From Oncomelania hupensis (taxonomy: Eukaryota; Mollusca; Gastropoda; Littorinimorpha; Pomatiopsidae), in NCBI GenBank assembly GCA_036898135.1, contig CM072515.1, forward strand, positions 49,759,095 to 49,823,094: a DNA stretch of 64,000 nucleotides, given 5' to 3'. The notes beneath the pieces were generated by a model. That model was not told where the DNA came from. It saw only the letters and a program-made list of their open reading frames with translations, and did not search any database. The first letter of the stretch is position 1. Every line of letters starts with the position of its first letter. This document shows, piece by piece, positions 10,835 through 24,800 of the stretch. The position numbers and the translations under genes were made by a program.

Positions 10835-10840
10835 TTTATT
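10835..10840 (-). terminator. Candidate polyadenylation signal for cyclin D
   Basis: AATAAA on the minus strand, the nearest canonical hexamer found, about 1.49 kb below the stop codon. Other candidates lie further down, so use of this one is uncertain. Confidence 0.25.
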
Positions 10841-11916
10841 CCGTCACGCCTCTCTTTTCTCCAAGAGTAGTTTGTTGTATCACAAGATGTATTTTACTGC
10901 ACGATTCGCACGTGCGAAACGTTCACTTGCACGCAAAGAGCATGCACGTCAGTCTCCACACTTTCATTTTTTTCTCAGTTTTTCAACAAGTCCCCTCTCC
11001 AACTATACATGTCACACAAAGGTATTTTGTCCTTCTCTCTTTCTCTCTCTCTTCTTTCCTCCATCCGTATTATTCCTCACACACCAGACTGACAAACTGG
11101 TTGAAATGTCCACCACAATACCAGCCTATAATCATAATCCAGCATTTTCCATACCAGTCCCAACATTTTTCAAACACAGATCATACTAATCCAACATTTT
11201 CTTTAAACACGAATACATGCTCATAGGCACCTGAATTTCACATTCTGGGTCCCAATATCTCCACCTCCTTTGAAATTCTTGATACTGTACATGTTTAAAA
11301 ATGGCGCATGCAAAATTGTAAAAAAACAAACATTTTCAACAACATGCCAAAAGCATTCATTTTTAACTTTTTTGTTTTCTTTTTCTTTTTCATGAAAGTC
11401 GGATCAATTTTAAATTCTCAATCATGCACCCACATGCAAAACTTGTATTTTCTAGTATACATGAACACACATCCCATGTTCTTTTAACGGCACGCTAGTA
11501 CCAAAAAGAGCAAGTTAGTAACTTAATTTTTGTAAACTTTTTTTTTTCACTTTTTTTTAAAACTTTACTTTTGTTAAGACATAAAATAACGCACATTTTG
11601 TGTGTTTTTTTTTCACAAAACATGCATTTTTAACCCCCAAAAAACCCAACTTATGTACTTTTATATTTTTTGTTACAAGGTTGTTTTTTGAAGCAAGTTA
11701 AACTATAAACAGTCTATATATAAAAACATTTCTTACAGAAGTTGTAACGTACATTTCACTAAAATAACAAACAGTCATGAACATGCATCATTCCCATGCA
11801 TTACAATTTAATGACATAGTCCAACTATGATGCCATCATTGACGCAGGTAGTGATGACATCAAATCACATATCTATGCAATATATTGATGGACATTATGA
11901 GGGCAACAAAGAAGGC

Positions 11917-11936
11917 ATATATATATATATATATAT
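11917..11936. repeat. (AT)n microsatellite
   Basis: Ten AT units. Confidence 0.85.
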
Positions 11937-12103
11937 GTCTTCCCTGAAAAGTTTAAAACCGTTACAATGAGCTAAGAATTCAACAATACCCCCACCTCGC
12001 CCAAGTCATACTCATAGTTTATAGTTCCCTTTGATGGTTAAGAGAGATGATCCCCGATTTAGTTTAGACTGTTCGTATCTTCTCTTGGTTAATTTCTCTC
12101 AAC

Positions 12104-12254
12104 GTTCTCAACTGGAAAGATAATCAGTCCAAGACTACTCCAAAGTGGAAAGTGAATAAGTCTTAACACACTCCGAACGGGAAAGCGCATTAGACATCTG
12201 TCTCTGGAGCAAGTTTTACTTCGAATTGGAAAGCCCATCGCTCTGAACTGGAAA
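12104..12254 (-). repeat. Five spaced CTTTCCAGTTCGGAG-like motifs
   Basis: On the minus strand, variants of CTTTCCRRTTYRGAG lie at 12240-12254, 12218-12233, 12169-12185, 12137-12152 and 12105-12120. Several spacings are exactly 32 bp. They sit within 225 bp after the cyclin D stop codon, hence in its probable 3' UTR. Confidence 0.55.
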
Positions 12255-12326
12255 AGCAGAATCAGGTCTTCAAGTAGACTGCTAGATTATAGCCCGTCAT
12301 GTTGCCGCGACGCCGAATACTGAATT

Positions 12327-12551
12327 TCAGGCAACTGAACACTCGTAATCTGCTGGGTCGTACATGGCGTTTTCTTCATCGATGGTCCTGAGGTTGACGT
12401 CACGGACGTCTGTGGGAGTCGTCGACTGCTCCACGACGGGCTGCAGGGCCTTTGGGTGACGATCTCGGCCAGGCTGGGCCTGCTGGATGATGTCCCTGAG
12501 GCTGGTAGCGATCACTTGTTCGATCGATTCTTGGCAAGCTCGCAAACACTC
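12327..12551 (-). CDS. CCND: Cyclin D coding exon 5 (last)
   Basis: Follows a TTGATTTCAG acceptor. It begins [13 protein letters not shown], the last helix of the second cyclin fold. It then carries a Gln/Pro/Arg-rich linker and the [10 protein letters not shown] degron, whose first Thr is the expected GSK3-type phosphorylation and nuclear-export/turnover site. A 20-residue acidic tail beyond the degron is absent from human D1. The stop codon is at 12327-12329. Confidence 0.93.
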   Translation of the reverse strand, partial: ECLRACQESIEQVIATSLRDIIQQAQPGRDRHPKALQPVVEQSTTPTDVRDVNLRTIDEENAMYDPADYECSVA

Positions 12552-15500
12552 CTGAAATCAAATGCAATATAACAGATTTCATTTACCAGTTCCTTGGTTA
12601 AAAGCCAAATAGAAAAAAGTATGACTCTAGGAATCAGGATAGATGTACTAATTACTTAAATTATTAACCTTAATATTCATCCAATTCAATCTAATTAGTA
12701 CTAAAAAAAAAAAGATGAACTTACCAGTTCAACATTGGTTAAGTTGTGCAGGACTTCAGTAACATTCAGTGGAGAGCTCCATCTGCTTTTCAAAGGGCCC
12801 ATTCCCCTGATTGTGGCTCCAATGCAACCAGCAGCAATCATGGAGGGTGGATACAGCATAAACTTGCAGTCTGCACACATAAAATCACAAAATATTGTTT
12901 AAAAGCAATGAATTTCATAACAAAAATTGCTTTTTACACAAAATGGCAAAAATAAATAAATAAATAAATAAAATAATAAACAATTTAAATTTTTAAAAAA
13001 GTTACATTTCAAAAATATAGGGAAAAAATCAAAGGTAGATTGTGGGCAAAGACGATTATCTGCATATTTTTTTTCTAAAATAATGCAGCTTTTCCCACAC
13101 ATACACACACAAATTGTATGCAAAATAATCTCTCCCTTTCTATGCAAAAATAAAGAGCAGACGGCGTTAGAGTTCAAGGGAAGCGACTCGACTTGGCTTC
13201 TTGAGCATTAAGCAGACGACCTACTATGAAAGAATGTGAAGCGGGGAGTGAAGTCTGCCTCGAGGTGGGTGCACTTAGCACGACCCTGTTATTTTCGTGG
13301 GGGCCAGGTCTCGACTGTAAAACAGACATCTTTGTCGCGTTTACAGTAGTAGACTTGCGCAGTATATCGTTTTCTCTCTTGTGACCCTTGACTGCGTCTG
13401 TGCAAATATAAATTCATTATAATTTTCTACTTTGCAGATGTGCACCATTGTGTGGATTCACTTTTCTGATTTTGGAATCAGGATTATTGTTAAACTGTGT
13501 TAATTTGGTGCAAGTGACCTAGTTTTTAGTTTTCACTCAATTCGGAAGGTACTTTGCTAACAGCTCGCGTCGCCATGTTTCAGTTTTGCGGTCAGTTTCA
13601 TTGCTTGTTGTCGGTAACGATGTGTTAATGCTAATGATGTAACTACTACTTCTTGGTGACTGCTGTACTTTCACTTTCCCACGCGTAATTAGGGATGATG
13701 ATGAAGTAGCGCAAGAAAGGGTAATCTGCCTAAAGCCTGGGAGATTTAGGAAGATAATTTGCGAGGATTTCTTAGCTTTTTTCTTTCTTTTCACTTTCGT
13801 GAGCGGGTGAACAAGCTCTTGAAAAATCTCACATATAAATAAAGAGCAGACGACTTTTTGTGACATGGCCACGAGTGCATAAAAATTTAAAGTCCGTACA
13901 TTTATTTCGAAGAAAACTACTCGTTACACAACTATTACCGAATCACATCCAACTTACTTTGCAACCTACCACCTTTCAACGTGTAATTGATAAAATTGCA
14001 CAATAAGGGTCTAACGTTTTAATATTGAGAAATCGGTTGACTGCTTTTTCGGCTTTGACTTTTGATCACGGTTGTTGGTGTTTGATCTCTCGCTGTTTTG
14101 TGTCTAAGGGCCGACCAAACACAATATGATTTACACACAATTATACAAACGTCCACAAACGATCATTATCACATGAGCTCGTTTCTAAGCTCCAACGTGT
14201 TATTTAGATTCTACCTAGCTAACGATTTGACAGTTAGCTTAGTAACGGTTAGCCTCAACTCTGTAACAAACCAGCTCAACCATACAGCTTAATTTTAACA
14301 ATTTCCAGCTACCCTTATCTCCAACAAGTTTAACTCCCCACCTCTTCTCACACTTGCATCCTACGACCTTATCCTACACGATTTACAAGGCTTCTGTTTG
14401 TGTCCGTCTCTCTCAAAAGAACGATGTATCTCCTCGCCCTTACCTCACTCAGGAACGTGACAACACAAGGGTCATAACAGCAACCTCTATCCACAGTTAG
14501 ACTCATCACACGTGGTGTGTTGATGGTGTGTACGTGGTGTGTTAAAAAAATGCGGTAGTGAATTCCAAACAAGAGTACTCCCTCAGTGTAGAAACTGTGT
14601 TGCTAGCTACACACTACAAAGCCACTTGTAGACAAACTGGACATTACAGCAATAGTAAACAGTAGTGAAACAGCGAATGGTAGCTAAATCTACCCACAAA
14701 TAAAGAGATTCCCTTGTACGGTACAGAGTAATTTTATCTTAATAATTCATTATTTAACGTTTCATAAGTGCACGGAAGCGAACCCTACAAGAGGGATTCC
14801 ACACTCTTCCACTACATACTACAATCAACTATTTACACTTTCAAATGTCGTTTCCCTAGGTCAACATACACCACAAAGTTATACCTTCGTAATATTAGGC
14901 TCTAGCACTACCTGAGGTTCATGTACACTGCCAATTGATTCCAGTGTGGTATGTTTACAATACAGCTTCAACGATCCTCCTAGCTGTTTAAACAAACTTC
15001 GCAAGATAGCTGTGGTTGATAGTGTTTGTTATGTACCTACTTCACTGTTGCTTCGGTTTCTCGGACACTCTTTTCGGTGTGGTGTGACATTGTGCTATTT
15101 AGTAGTAATAACAGTTTCAAAATAAATAAATCAACAATTTAACACATGAATTATTGTGGTCTTATATATTGTCATTTTCAACGCCACTATGAAATAAGTA
15201 TGGCTAGCTCAGTGTGGCTCTCGTTCACATTTGGCTGTAGTGGGAACTCGCTGTAATAATTATAACTCCCATAATAACCATGTCTTGAAATCTTTGGAAC
15301 TGCACAAGTTCAATGATATTGTGATCTGAAAAGCAACCAGCTGATCGAAAAAGCGACTTATGAGAAATTTTCGGCTAGACCCACACAGTCTGGACAGTGC
15401 GACTGAAAAGCGATCTGCTCATCTGAACTGCAAAGATCACGGGGACAGCAAAGGACGCAGAACGGTTTACAGTTTATCCGATGCCGGAATCTAGGTCAGG

Positions 15501-18500
15501 GAATTATTTATAGGTGTAGAGAGCTAGCGAGGGGGACGGTAGGAGGGGTTATGGGTAGGGTTTGGGGGGCAGGATGAGAAGAGGGAAAAGAGAGAGAGGT
15601 CAGTCTGCTTGCTCCTTATAACAGTCATGCGATACTGACGTGTACCCACTACACAGCACAGAATGTCGGCTAGTCTATATCCGATGAATGGACAGGGATG
15701 AATGGATAGGACTTAAAGCATCTAATATAAAGAACCTCCCCACCCACCACCCCATTTCTTCGTAAGGTTTGTTTGGTTGGTTTTAGCTGAGAATTTCTCA
15801 CAGAGGCCTCGGAGAAAAACGGTCTAAGGGCAACAAATAGTATCCAACAGAGAACGCTAGAACGTTAGGTTTTTAAATACACCAAAAGGCAGAAAGAAAT
15901 AAAAAGTGTCAGGATCTTGAAAATCCGTGCGTGGGATTGGAATGCATACATGCACAGATGTATACCATCATTCAAGAGTGAAAAGTTAGTCACTCTTCAC
16001 ATACTGCGCAAAACAAAACAAAAAAGCAGTGAGGAATGGGATTGGGGGCAGAGGGGGGCGGGGGGTTAAAAAACCTTATTACATGCTGCGCAAATCGGGG
16101 GCAAGTTAGAAAGTGATTTGGAAACACGGCTTCGTAATTTTATGCGTTGGTGCGATCGAGGTAGAATGTCCTGTAGGCGGAAAGGATCTAGCGAAAAAGA
16201 AAACAGTTTGCACAGAATTATTCACTGTACAGTCGGGTTAAACTTCCTGTGCTCACGCTCACATGCTTGACAAATGTTGGAATCCGTCTATCCGAGTATA
16301 AATATATTGAGACAAGAGTCCAAATACTTAGAATACTTGGTCCTGATTTGGCTCGAAAGAGTCCGCTGGACCTAAAGCAATAATCATGTAACTTAGAATA
16401 CTCGTAGAATGTTCTAGTCCATTTATCATGGATGATACCGGGTACCTTCCTTACATTCACTGGATTGATTTATCGGCTAAATTGTAGTACCCTTAATAGT
16501 AAAATGTGTTGCCGTTACAAGCTTTTACTGGGTAGATTAATCTTCTCGAAATTTCGATGCAGTAGTGAAATTGTTAATCTCTGGATTCATGAAAGTATTG
16601 CCTCTTTCACCCTGTCTTCCCACTCTCCCTACACTACACTTCGAGACTAGTTCTCAAATTTTATTGGGCAGATTTATATTCTAAAACTTTTCCTTCAAAT
16701 CTTCACCAGTATCATCTGTTCTTATAGAAATCAGCCCTCCTGTTCTCACCATAGGGTTTGGTGGAGTTCTCGCTCCCCTTGCTCCCCCCGAAGGACCAAG
16801 GAGGAGGCATTCTAAGGTGTTAAAGATGTCGCTGCACTATTACTGATAGCTGTCTAGACGCATTTATTTGTCTGTCTTCGGCCCGACTGACCCTCCGCAC
16901 TTCGGCACAGAAAGCGAGAGAAATGTTTGGTTGGGACGGAGGAGGTATACGAAAAAGATGCGGAGAGTGTAGATAAACGACTATTATCCGCGCATATGCA
17001 TTTTAAATACCACTCTTATTATATTATCAAAGCACTGCATACGTTAGAGCAAGTTGTAGGTTTGTTGGACGACATGTGTGTGGGTTATAGAGTTGAGCGG
17101 GTTGGTGGTGGCAGTAGGTTGGTCAGGAGCTTGGAGAAGTGGATGGGTAGTAGTGGTGGTGATAGGTGAATGCAATAAAGGAAGAAATGTCATATACAAT
17201 AATTATGTGTCATGCACATGGAAGGATAAGGGCAAAGATATATAATGTCGGATAATGAAACCTATAAAAGTATGGGTGCACTAAAGCTGAAAATGTACCC
17301 ACTAATGAATATAGAGACCAGTCTGTGTGTTTCTCGTCGAATTAACCTTTCTTATCTCCGAGGTCACTCCGACGTCCGTTGCAGAAGGGGATGTTATGAG
17401 ATTTGTGACAAGTTTCCCACGTTTGATGTCGGTTTAGCCCTCCCTAGAAATACACGGCAATAATAGCTGCAGTCTACCCACAGGCCTTGGAGTTTATTTT
17501 TAGTATTCATCGACAGATGGGTCTGAGAACCGGAGATTTCTTATTCTTAGGAACCGTTCTTGCTCGTTCTCTTCGCCTGTACGACAATATGTGTTGCCTG
17601 TCCATAGGCCAAAACATCGAGCTACGGGCTATCGCAGTTTTTATTTTTAGTATTTCTGAATAGCAGATGGGTCTGGGAACCGTTCTTATTATTCTGTTGC
17701 TTATTATCGTTATCATCTCTCTTACACACGTAGTCGTGGTCTACGTGAATTTCTAACGGGACGTTGCAACTGCCCAACAGCTGTGAGCGAGCGTAAACAC
17801 AGTTTGAAACAATTATCCGGCCGAGACAGCGCCTTGACGACTGATATACTTTCAATCCATGATACCCCTCCCCCTCTATAAATACCCCTTCTATATCCTT
17901 ACCACCCATACTCCACTCCATTATCTTTCTCACACATCGACTTGCACACTTTCTTCGCCCGTATTTCATACACAAATACTCCCCCCTCCCCCCCTCCTCT
18001 CTCTCTCCCTCACCACACATACTGATGCAGAGCTTTATGGATAAGGTGCCCCCACCCAAATAAAAGTGGGGAGAGGGAAAGAGTGGGGAGTGTGGGGTGG
18101 GCGAGCAAGTTGTGCAAAATAAAAAGGGTATGCCTGTCACTCATCCAAAGGGACATAATAATTATCAAAGCAATTGCACTAACGTATTTTGTTTGCATTA
18201 CTTGTAGCTTGCATTAACAAACCCGCGCCCGAAGCCCGCCAAATGTGCATGAGAAAGTTTACATGGGGGAGGGGTGGGGGGAGGGGGGGACTTGACTTTA
18301 TATGCCAAGTTACTAAGAACCTTCTTCTTCTCCTCCTCCTCATTTTCTCTCATTTCCTACTGCATAATGTTTGTCGCCGGGTTGAGCAACAAAACCAGTC
18401 TGGCTGGTCGGATGCTTGTGTGTGTGTGTACGTGCGTGTGTGTGAGCACGCGCGCGCGTTGTAAACCTCTACACCTACAGTACAGTAAAGCATGCAAAAA

Positions 18501-21500
18501 TCACCGTAAAACCTTTACAAATAACTACTACTGTTATGTAAAACCGCTGCTAAATGGCGCTTGAAATAATTATAGATCTCCCATGTTGTCATATGCTACT
18601 GCAGAAATCGTCAAGGTTGATAAAGTATGCCACGAATCCGGATCAAAAGCCCAAGAACCGCGACTAGGTCACATCCGACCGCGACGTCGCTAAGTGAAGA
18701 TGATAATAATCAAACAAATCATTGCTTCGTGGTACGAGCACGGAGCATCACAGGATTAATAGCAACTGGCTGATTCAGTACATTTTCTTGAAACATTGTC
18801 CTTTTATTATTATTTTTTTTAAATAACATCAGACATTATGAAATAAGGTTCCTAGCCCAGGGAGGCTAAGGAAACCTGCAGCTTTCTTCAAATCGGGCAA
18901 TAATATCATAAATGAGAAATCTCTCCTGAAAAGGAACCTTGGTTCTTGCAATGTCACAGCAACCGCCCAAACGACAATATGATTTTGTTAAAAATAAAAT
19001 TTACCGATGCGTGAAGTTCATTATTTATTGCCCAGCACTCCATACTCTCGTGTAAACAAGTTTGTTTTCCCTACCATAAAGACATTATCGCCGGTTGCTT
19101 TCTCTCCAATATATAAAAATATTAATGTATTTATATGCGCTTTCCGTGCTTTTGATACAAGCATTTTAAACGCGATTTCATACGATTAAAACATTTTCAA
19201 TGTGTTTATTGGTAGGCGACATCCAATTATTTTTTTTCTTTTCTAGGTTTGTTATTATTTGGTGTTACGCTTGGGGGAGGGCCCTCTTCTTTAATTATAG
19301 TTTTAACTGAAGGTTCAGCAGTGCCCGTGCAGTAGAGTAGTCTTATCCATAAAAAAAAGGGAGGAGGAGGTTTAGTCCCAAATCAACACTGAACCATCAG
19401 AGCAATCACACTGCTAAGATGGACAGTGAAAATGGCAACTTCTTATCTTGCCCAGCGCGGAATTCGATCGAACCTGGGTACATCGGTTTGCCAGGCAAAC
19501 GCTCTACCCATGAGATAACCGGCAACTTTTACTAAGATTACTTAAGGGGCGCCTACATGCAATCTCCAGATACTCAGGCGCTACCAGTTACATACTAAAT
19601 AAGCTTGCCGATCGATGTGCTGACGCCGCAAAATTTTCCATCGCTAAGACCGTATTGTGATTATGCAAGAAGTAAGACCAGTCTGGTAACTTAAACTAAA
19701 CTCCTGAATTGTGCTCGATGAAAAGACTAGGACGAGAACGCTTTGACACAGTGGTGCATATATATATATATTCACAGGCGTACGCGCGCGTGCGCACACA
19801 TACACACGTGACACTTATGCACACTTAGAAGCTACACACCTGGAAAGGAGGGTGGAGAGTGAAGAAGAAGGGGGAGGATGGAGGGGATAGGTGAGAGGTG
19901 GGGGTTTAAAGAGGAAGGAAAAGAAGTAAAGAAGATACAAAACGAAGAAGAGAGGGAAAATACACACACGCCCAAAAGAACACGAAAGCCACTTTTATGC
20001 GCATCAGCAAATAATAAAACTATGGACAGTGACAGACTTAAAACACCCACCCACTCCTTTGAGAAGCCATAAAAAGCCCCCGCGATTCTCCTCCTCCCCT
20101 TTTAAGCCTCTGCTCGTTAATATTTTTATTGACTAGAATTCTGCGGAAATGGAGCGATCTTTTGACGTTTTTTTTCCTTTTTCTTCAGCGGAAATGGAGC
20201 GTTTCAACGACTTTTATCTTTTTTTGTATTGTTCTTCAGATTTGATGTGAATGCAATTCATTCATTTTTGATTAGTATAATTCATAAACATTTTCTTGTG
20301 CGGACTTCATCCAAAGGAATGCTTTTTTGTATTAAAATAATACTCAATAGGATAGTTACATACATGACGATGATATTTGTGACACAGCAAAAAATAACAG
20401 AACTCTCTGTGAGCAGAAAAGTTATGATAAAGTTTTCCGCCACCGCCGATGCCCCGAAGAGGAAAAATAATTTTAAAAATCGCCGTCACCATACAGCAAC
20501 GACAGCACCATCGCCATCAACGACTTCTCAACAAGAACAGGCTTTTTCGTGCAGCAGCAATGAAAAAGCACTTCAATTCAATCGACAACGGAAGATCCGC
20601 TAGCACCTGACCCATCAATCAATAGCAATACCGAAGGAATCGCTAGCAGGCATGCGTTGCGCGGTACACATATACAATAATGAAACTCAAAAACTCACCG
20701 GCTGCGCACAGGGCGATGAAGGTGTTGGAGTGTTTTCGGATGGTGGACGCGACAGAATGGTCGATGGGTAGTCGATGAACGATATGTGCAACGAAGTCGT
20801 TTGGCGTGATGGCGGAGAGGTCCCACTTCAGCACTTGTAACACAGTCGATTCCATATCCTGGAGGAAAAAAAGGAAGATATTAGGTTAATAGTCAATACA
20901 TTGATCAAATAGTCCGATAGATCAACGGACAATAAAAGTAATATCAATGTAGAAATAAACCAATAATTAATAAATACATCGAGCATTATTATGCTAATAG
21001 TAATAATCAACAAAGCAAACGAATGATGTAGCACAGAAGACTCGGTGATCTGAAAATACGTCAGAAAGAAGAAGAAGAAGAAGAAGAAGAAGAAGAAGAA
21101 GAAGAAGAAGAAGAAGAAGAAGAAGAAGAAGAAGAAGAAGAAGAAGAAGAAGAGAAAGAAGGAGAACATACGTCAGAAAGAAGAAGAAGAAGAAGAAGAG
21201 TTACACGCATGAAATAGATTAATGCCTTCGGTGGAGCACGGAAGATTTCCACGGCTTGTAAGCACGCGAAGAAATGAAGACATCAGTTCAGTAGGCGATA
21301 CATCTATCAATATTGTTAAATCTAATAATCAAGAAAACATTGAAAGGAAGGATGGATAAATACAAAAAAGAGATGGGAAGAAAAGAAGAAGATTAATAAC
21401 CGTGGATACAAATTATTATTTTAATTAAAAAAAAACTAAGTCTCCTCTGAAAATCCTTAACGGGAAGAGAGGGGACTATAAACTGATTTTAAAAAAAATA

Positions 21501-21815
21501 TTATTAATAAGCTCTACCGTTTTTGGCTTTTTAAAATTTTTAAAATAATTGTTTTAATTTTTCAACAATACAATATATAATAAGTAGCAACAAAAAGGCA
21601 CTTAATATAGAATACTATTACAGGCTGACAAATATCCAGAGCTCAGGAAAAAAAAGATGACGGTGATGAGAAAAATAACGCTATAATTATTATAACTGGT
21701 AACGGGTTTCGTAAATGATATATAGACTTATGGATGGTTAGTTGTTATTAGGAGAATTTTATTACTAAGAACAATAATACCCGAACCTCTAGCGTCATTT
21801 AGGTACGCGTATAGA

Positions 21816-21855
<40 letters not shown>

Positions 21856-24800
21856 ACCCCATCATTTAGGCACGCGGTCAGGTCCTCTCTCTAGAGCACT
21901 CATTTAGACAAATTCTTTGTTGTGTAGGACGAGGCTAGCAGCCATCATTAGCTGTACTATTCGTTTAAAACTGGCGGTAGGTTTAATTCATGTCATTTAA
22001 AGTACATGCTCTTCAACATGTAGTGAGAGTCATTTGTACGTAATATGCGAGCTAAGGCGCACAATCTGTGCGCACAGGCGCGTCAAGTTTGGGTGTCCAG
22101 GGATGAACAAAAGAAGACAGTTGTTAAACTGAATAAAGGTGCGTGCGTAGCTCATCTTCCCTTCAGGAAGAAGATTCGCCTCCTTTTTTTATCTTCTCCT
22201 TCCAATTTTCTTTTTCTTAGGTGGATGAGGCGTGGTCATCCTGGACCAAGACCTTCGAGGAGGTTCTACTGTTACAACTTCTTCTTCTTCTAATCACCAA
22301 TGGCGCCTTGCAAGTATTTCTTGGGGGTTTTGTTGGATGAGTGATGTCCAGTATTGAGGCTATTGGGGTGGCGCATTGTTAGTGTTCACGCCAAAGCTGC
22401 GTGTTCCGCACCGACCACCTATGTGGGTTCAAGAGAATGGGGACTAAAAGTCTGAGACCTCACGTTATTTCTTTTTAAACTAGGGTTAAGGGGCTTCTTT
22501 TTGAAGACAAGATGAATTAGAGCTAAAAGTCTGTGTGTAATTGTAACTGAAAGTGTTGAAAGGGTTCTTTGGTGACAGTAAGAGGGGAGTGGATGGGTTG
22601 GTAGATGAGAGAGAGAGATGGGGGCGGGGGAAAAGGGAAGGAATAACACAAACCAAGTAAAAACGTGTATTTTCCCCACTATAAACTTGTCCAAAAATGC
22701 CATAAGAGCTAGAGCGACCATTTTGAATGAAAACCCCCCCCCCCCACCCCTCTTCTACTCCCCCCAAACAAAATCAAAAGGAAAAGCGACAATTTATCAC
22801 AATAAAACTTCTCAGAAACTCTCACAGTAAAGTCCGTTCCGGCTCAAGACCAAACAAAATAATAATAAAACAAGAATACAATGAACAATGGAGAAGACGG
22901 GAACACGGAGACAGATATCGCCAGTCATCAGAAGTATCAGAGACTGCCGAGTTAAACTCCATATCCGCTGTGAAGTAGTGCTAAAGACGGAGGTAAAGCA
23001 CGCGCGAGTTTTACACTTTACAGCCTCAGCAGTCCCAGAAAATCTGCCCACCACAACAAGGTTAGTATTATCAAGGTCAGGGACTGTCCACAAAGTCCGG
23101 CTAATCCTCTCAGACCACGGCTGGACTGACTGACCAGCGACCTTTCTTACACAAACAAACGGTCACTGTGGTCCCATCCTTATACCTTTAGTGTAACCCT
23201 ACAGTCCGACACAGGATAATCTACGTAAACAATCCATTCTATGCAGAGCTTTCTTTCTATTCACATCAACATTCTTCTCCATCGAGAGACTATTTCCATC
23301 CCACCTACTATCTTTCCAGACGCAGATTTCACTCCAGTATGAAAGGTTGCAGCATTCTGAACGTTGAAACATTCTAAAGCCCGTTTTCGGTATGCGCCTT
23401 GAGGAGCAAGTACGGAAGGTGCAGCATAATACTAATATATTAATTTTTATTTAAGCGCCGTCAACAATAATGTGCACTTTCTTTGGAGGATTAATCAATT
23501 AAGTCTTTATCGCAAGGAATTTATCTGTGTGTTTACAATTATTCATCTGTGCATGCATCATTAATTCCTATGCGTCACTCAAATTTTGCAAAGTCGCAGG
23601 CAAACATTCTTGGTAAAGAGTGAAAATTAAATGATACAGTGCACTAACGCGCGAAATATCCTTCAAGAGTATTGATCGTTACACTTGTACAGTGGAATTC
23701 GAAAGAATTTACAACACTCGAATATTCGAGACAGCATGTTCACTCCAAGCTCAGCTCTGACAGATCTCTGAAACTCCATATACAACATTAGAGCTGCTAT
23801 TTTTGCCACGTTCCTAAATAGTCCGTATATCTGGGGGAAGAGGAGAGGGGAGGGGGTCAATACTTACTTTGTGTTAGGCATACCGCTGCACTACCGCGAA
23901 ACCCGTCTTCGGTGGGTTTTTGCTCAGCCGCAGGGCATTTCACGTTTACTTGCAGCTCAGTCGTGTTCAATAAGGTTTATGCAGAGTTGTAGTAATAAGA
24001 CTAGCAAGAACAGGCGCATGATCAAATATTAAAATTAAAAAGGGGAACCAAAAAAAAAATCCCAAAATCAATTTCTCAAGCGCACTCTCTCCACCCATCC
24101 CCGACCCAACCACCCCTTATCCCCCTCCCCCCTCCCCCCCAAGTCTTCTCTCCCATCCTGTAGTCTAGCAGTAGAAATCACGCATCGGCTAAAGGTATGC
24201 TTGTCAGCTTAGTTCGTCTGTGGGTCTTTGCTTGCATAGCAGTGCTACTACTAAGTAGGCGTTGTATTACTACTACAAGGCACCACCTTTACTACAGAGT
24301 CAGTCCCAAACGGTACATTTCGACACAGGGCCGCACTGAGCATGATTTGGTACGTGTACTGTACTGGCTCTTCCTTTCCTGCTTTCCCCACTACTACTAA
24401 CTAGCAAAGCTTAAAGAGACAGCACAGTCCGACCGCATACAACCGCGGCCGAAAGAAGAAACAAGAGCTACAGGTATAGAACAAATAAAATCTAGATTAC
24501 AATTTGAGATTCGCAAGCCTTAATATCCAAAACTCGAAGTCTAGATCAGAATCGCAAATAACAACAGCAAAACTACGAAATGTCAAACCCGCGCAACACA
24601 GAAAAACCGACAAAATTAGAAAAGAACGCAAAGAAGAGAAACTTGTTCTGTTAACTCAAAACAAAGATCCACATGAATATTTGTTCTAAATAACCTTTTT
24701 TTTTTTTTAAAATCCATCTTCCATTGCATTGCAAATTTCATCATCAGAACAAAAAAAAAACACAACAACAATATAATTCCGCAGATATTCCGCCTGTGAC

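Larger units (their letters stand above)
7550..12326 (-). other. Downstream flank and likely 3' UTR of cyclin D
   Basis: The region lies directly downstream of the cyclin D stop codon on the minus strand. It is AT-rich, almost free of interspersed repeats, and has no recognisable gene. Minus-strand AATAAA signals occur at 10835-10840, 9796-9801 and 7550-7555, and an ATTAAA variant at 11807-11812, so a long UTR with alternative ends is possible. Vertebrate cyclin D mRNAs are known for long, regulated 3' UTRs; here the extent is inference. Confidence 0.4.
12871..20698 (-). other. Cyclin D intron 3 (7.8 kb)
   Basis: Bounded by GTGAGT (below 20699) and TGTGTGCAG (above 12870). It contains a 3' fragment of the TATA retroposon (16340-16397), a diverged direct repeat (17494-17700), a tRNA-like SINE head (19440-19527) and short GT and GA runs. 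No further exon or gene is evident. Confidence 0.8.

Noticed and set aside
10764..11226. Two overlapping 141- and 148-codon frames
   Set aside because: They overlap in different frames, have no domain or codon signal and lie in the probable cyclin D UTR/flank.
20828..21252. Poly-Phe and poly-Ser frames over GAA tracts (also 30376-30824 and 44143-44718)
   Set aside because: Low-complexity translations of trinucleotide repeats without flanking protein sequence.
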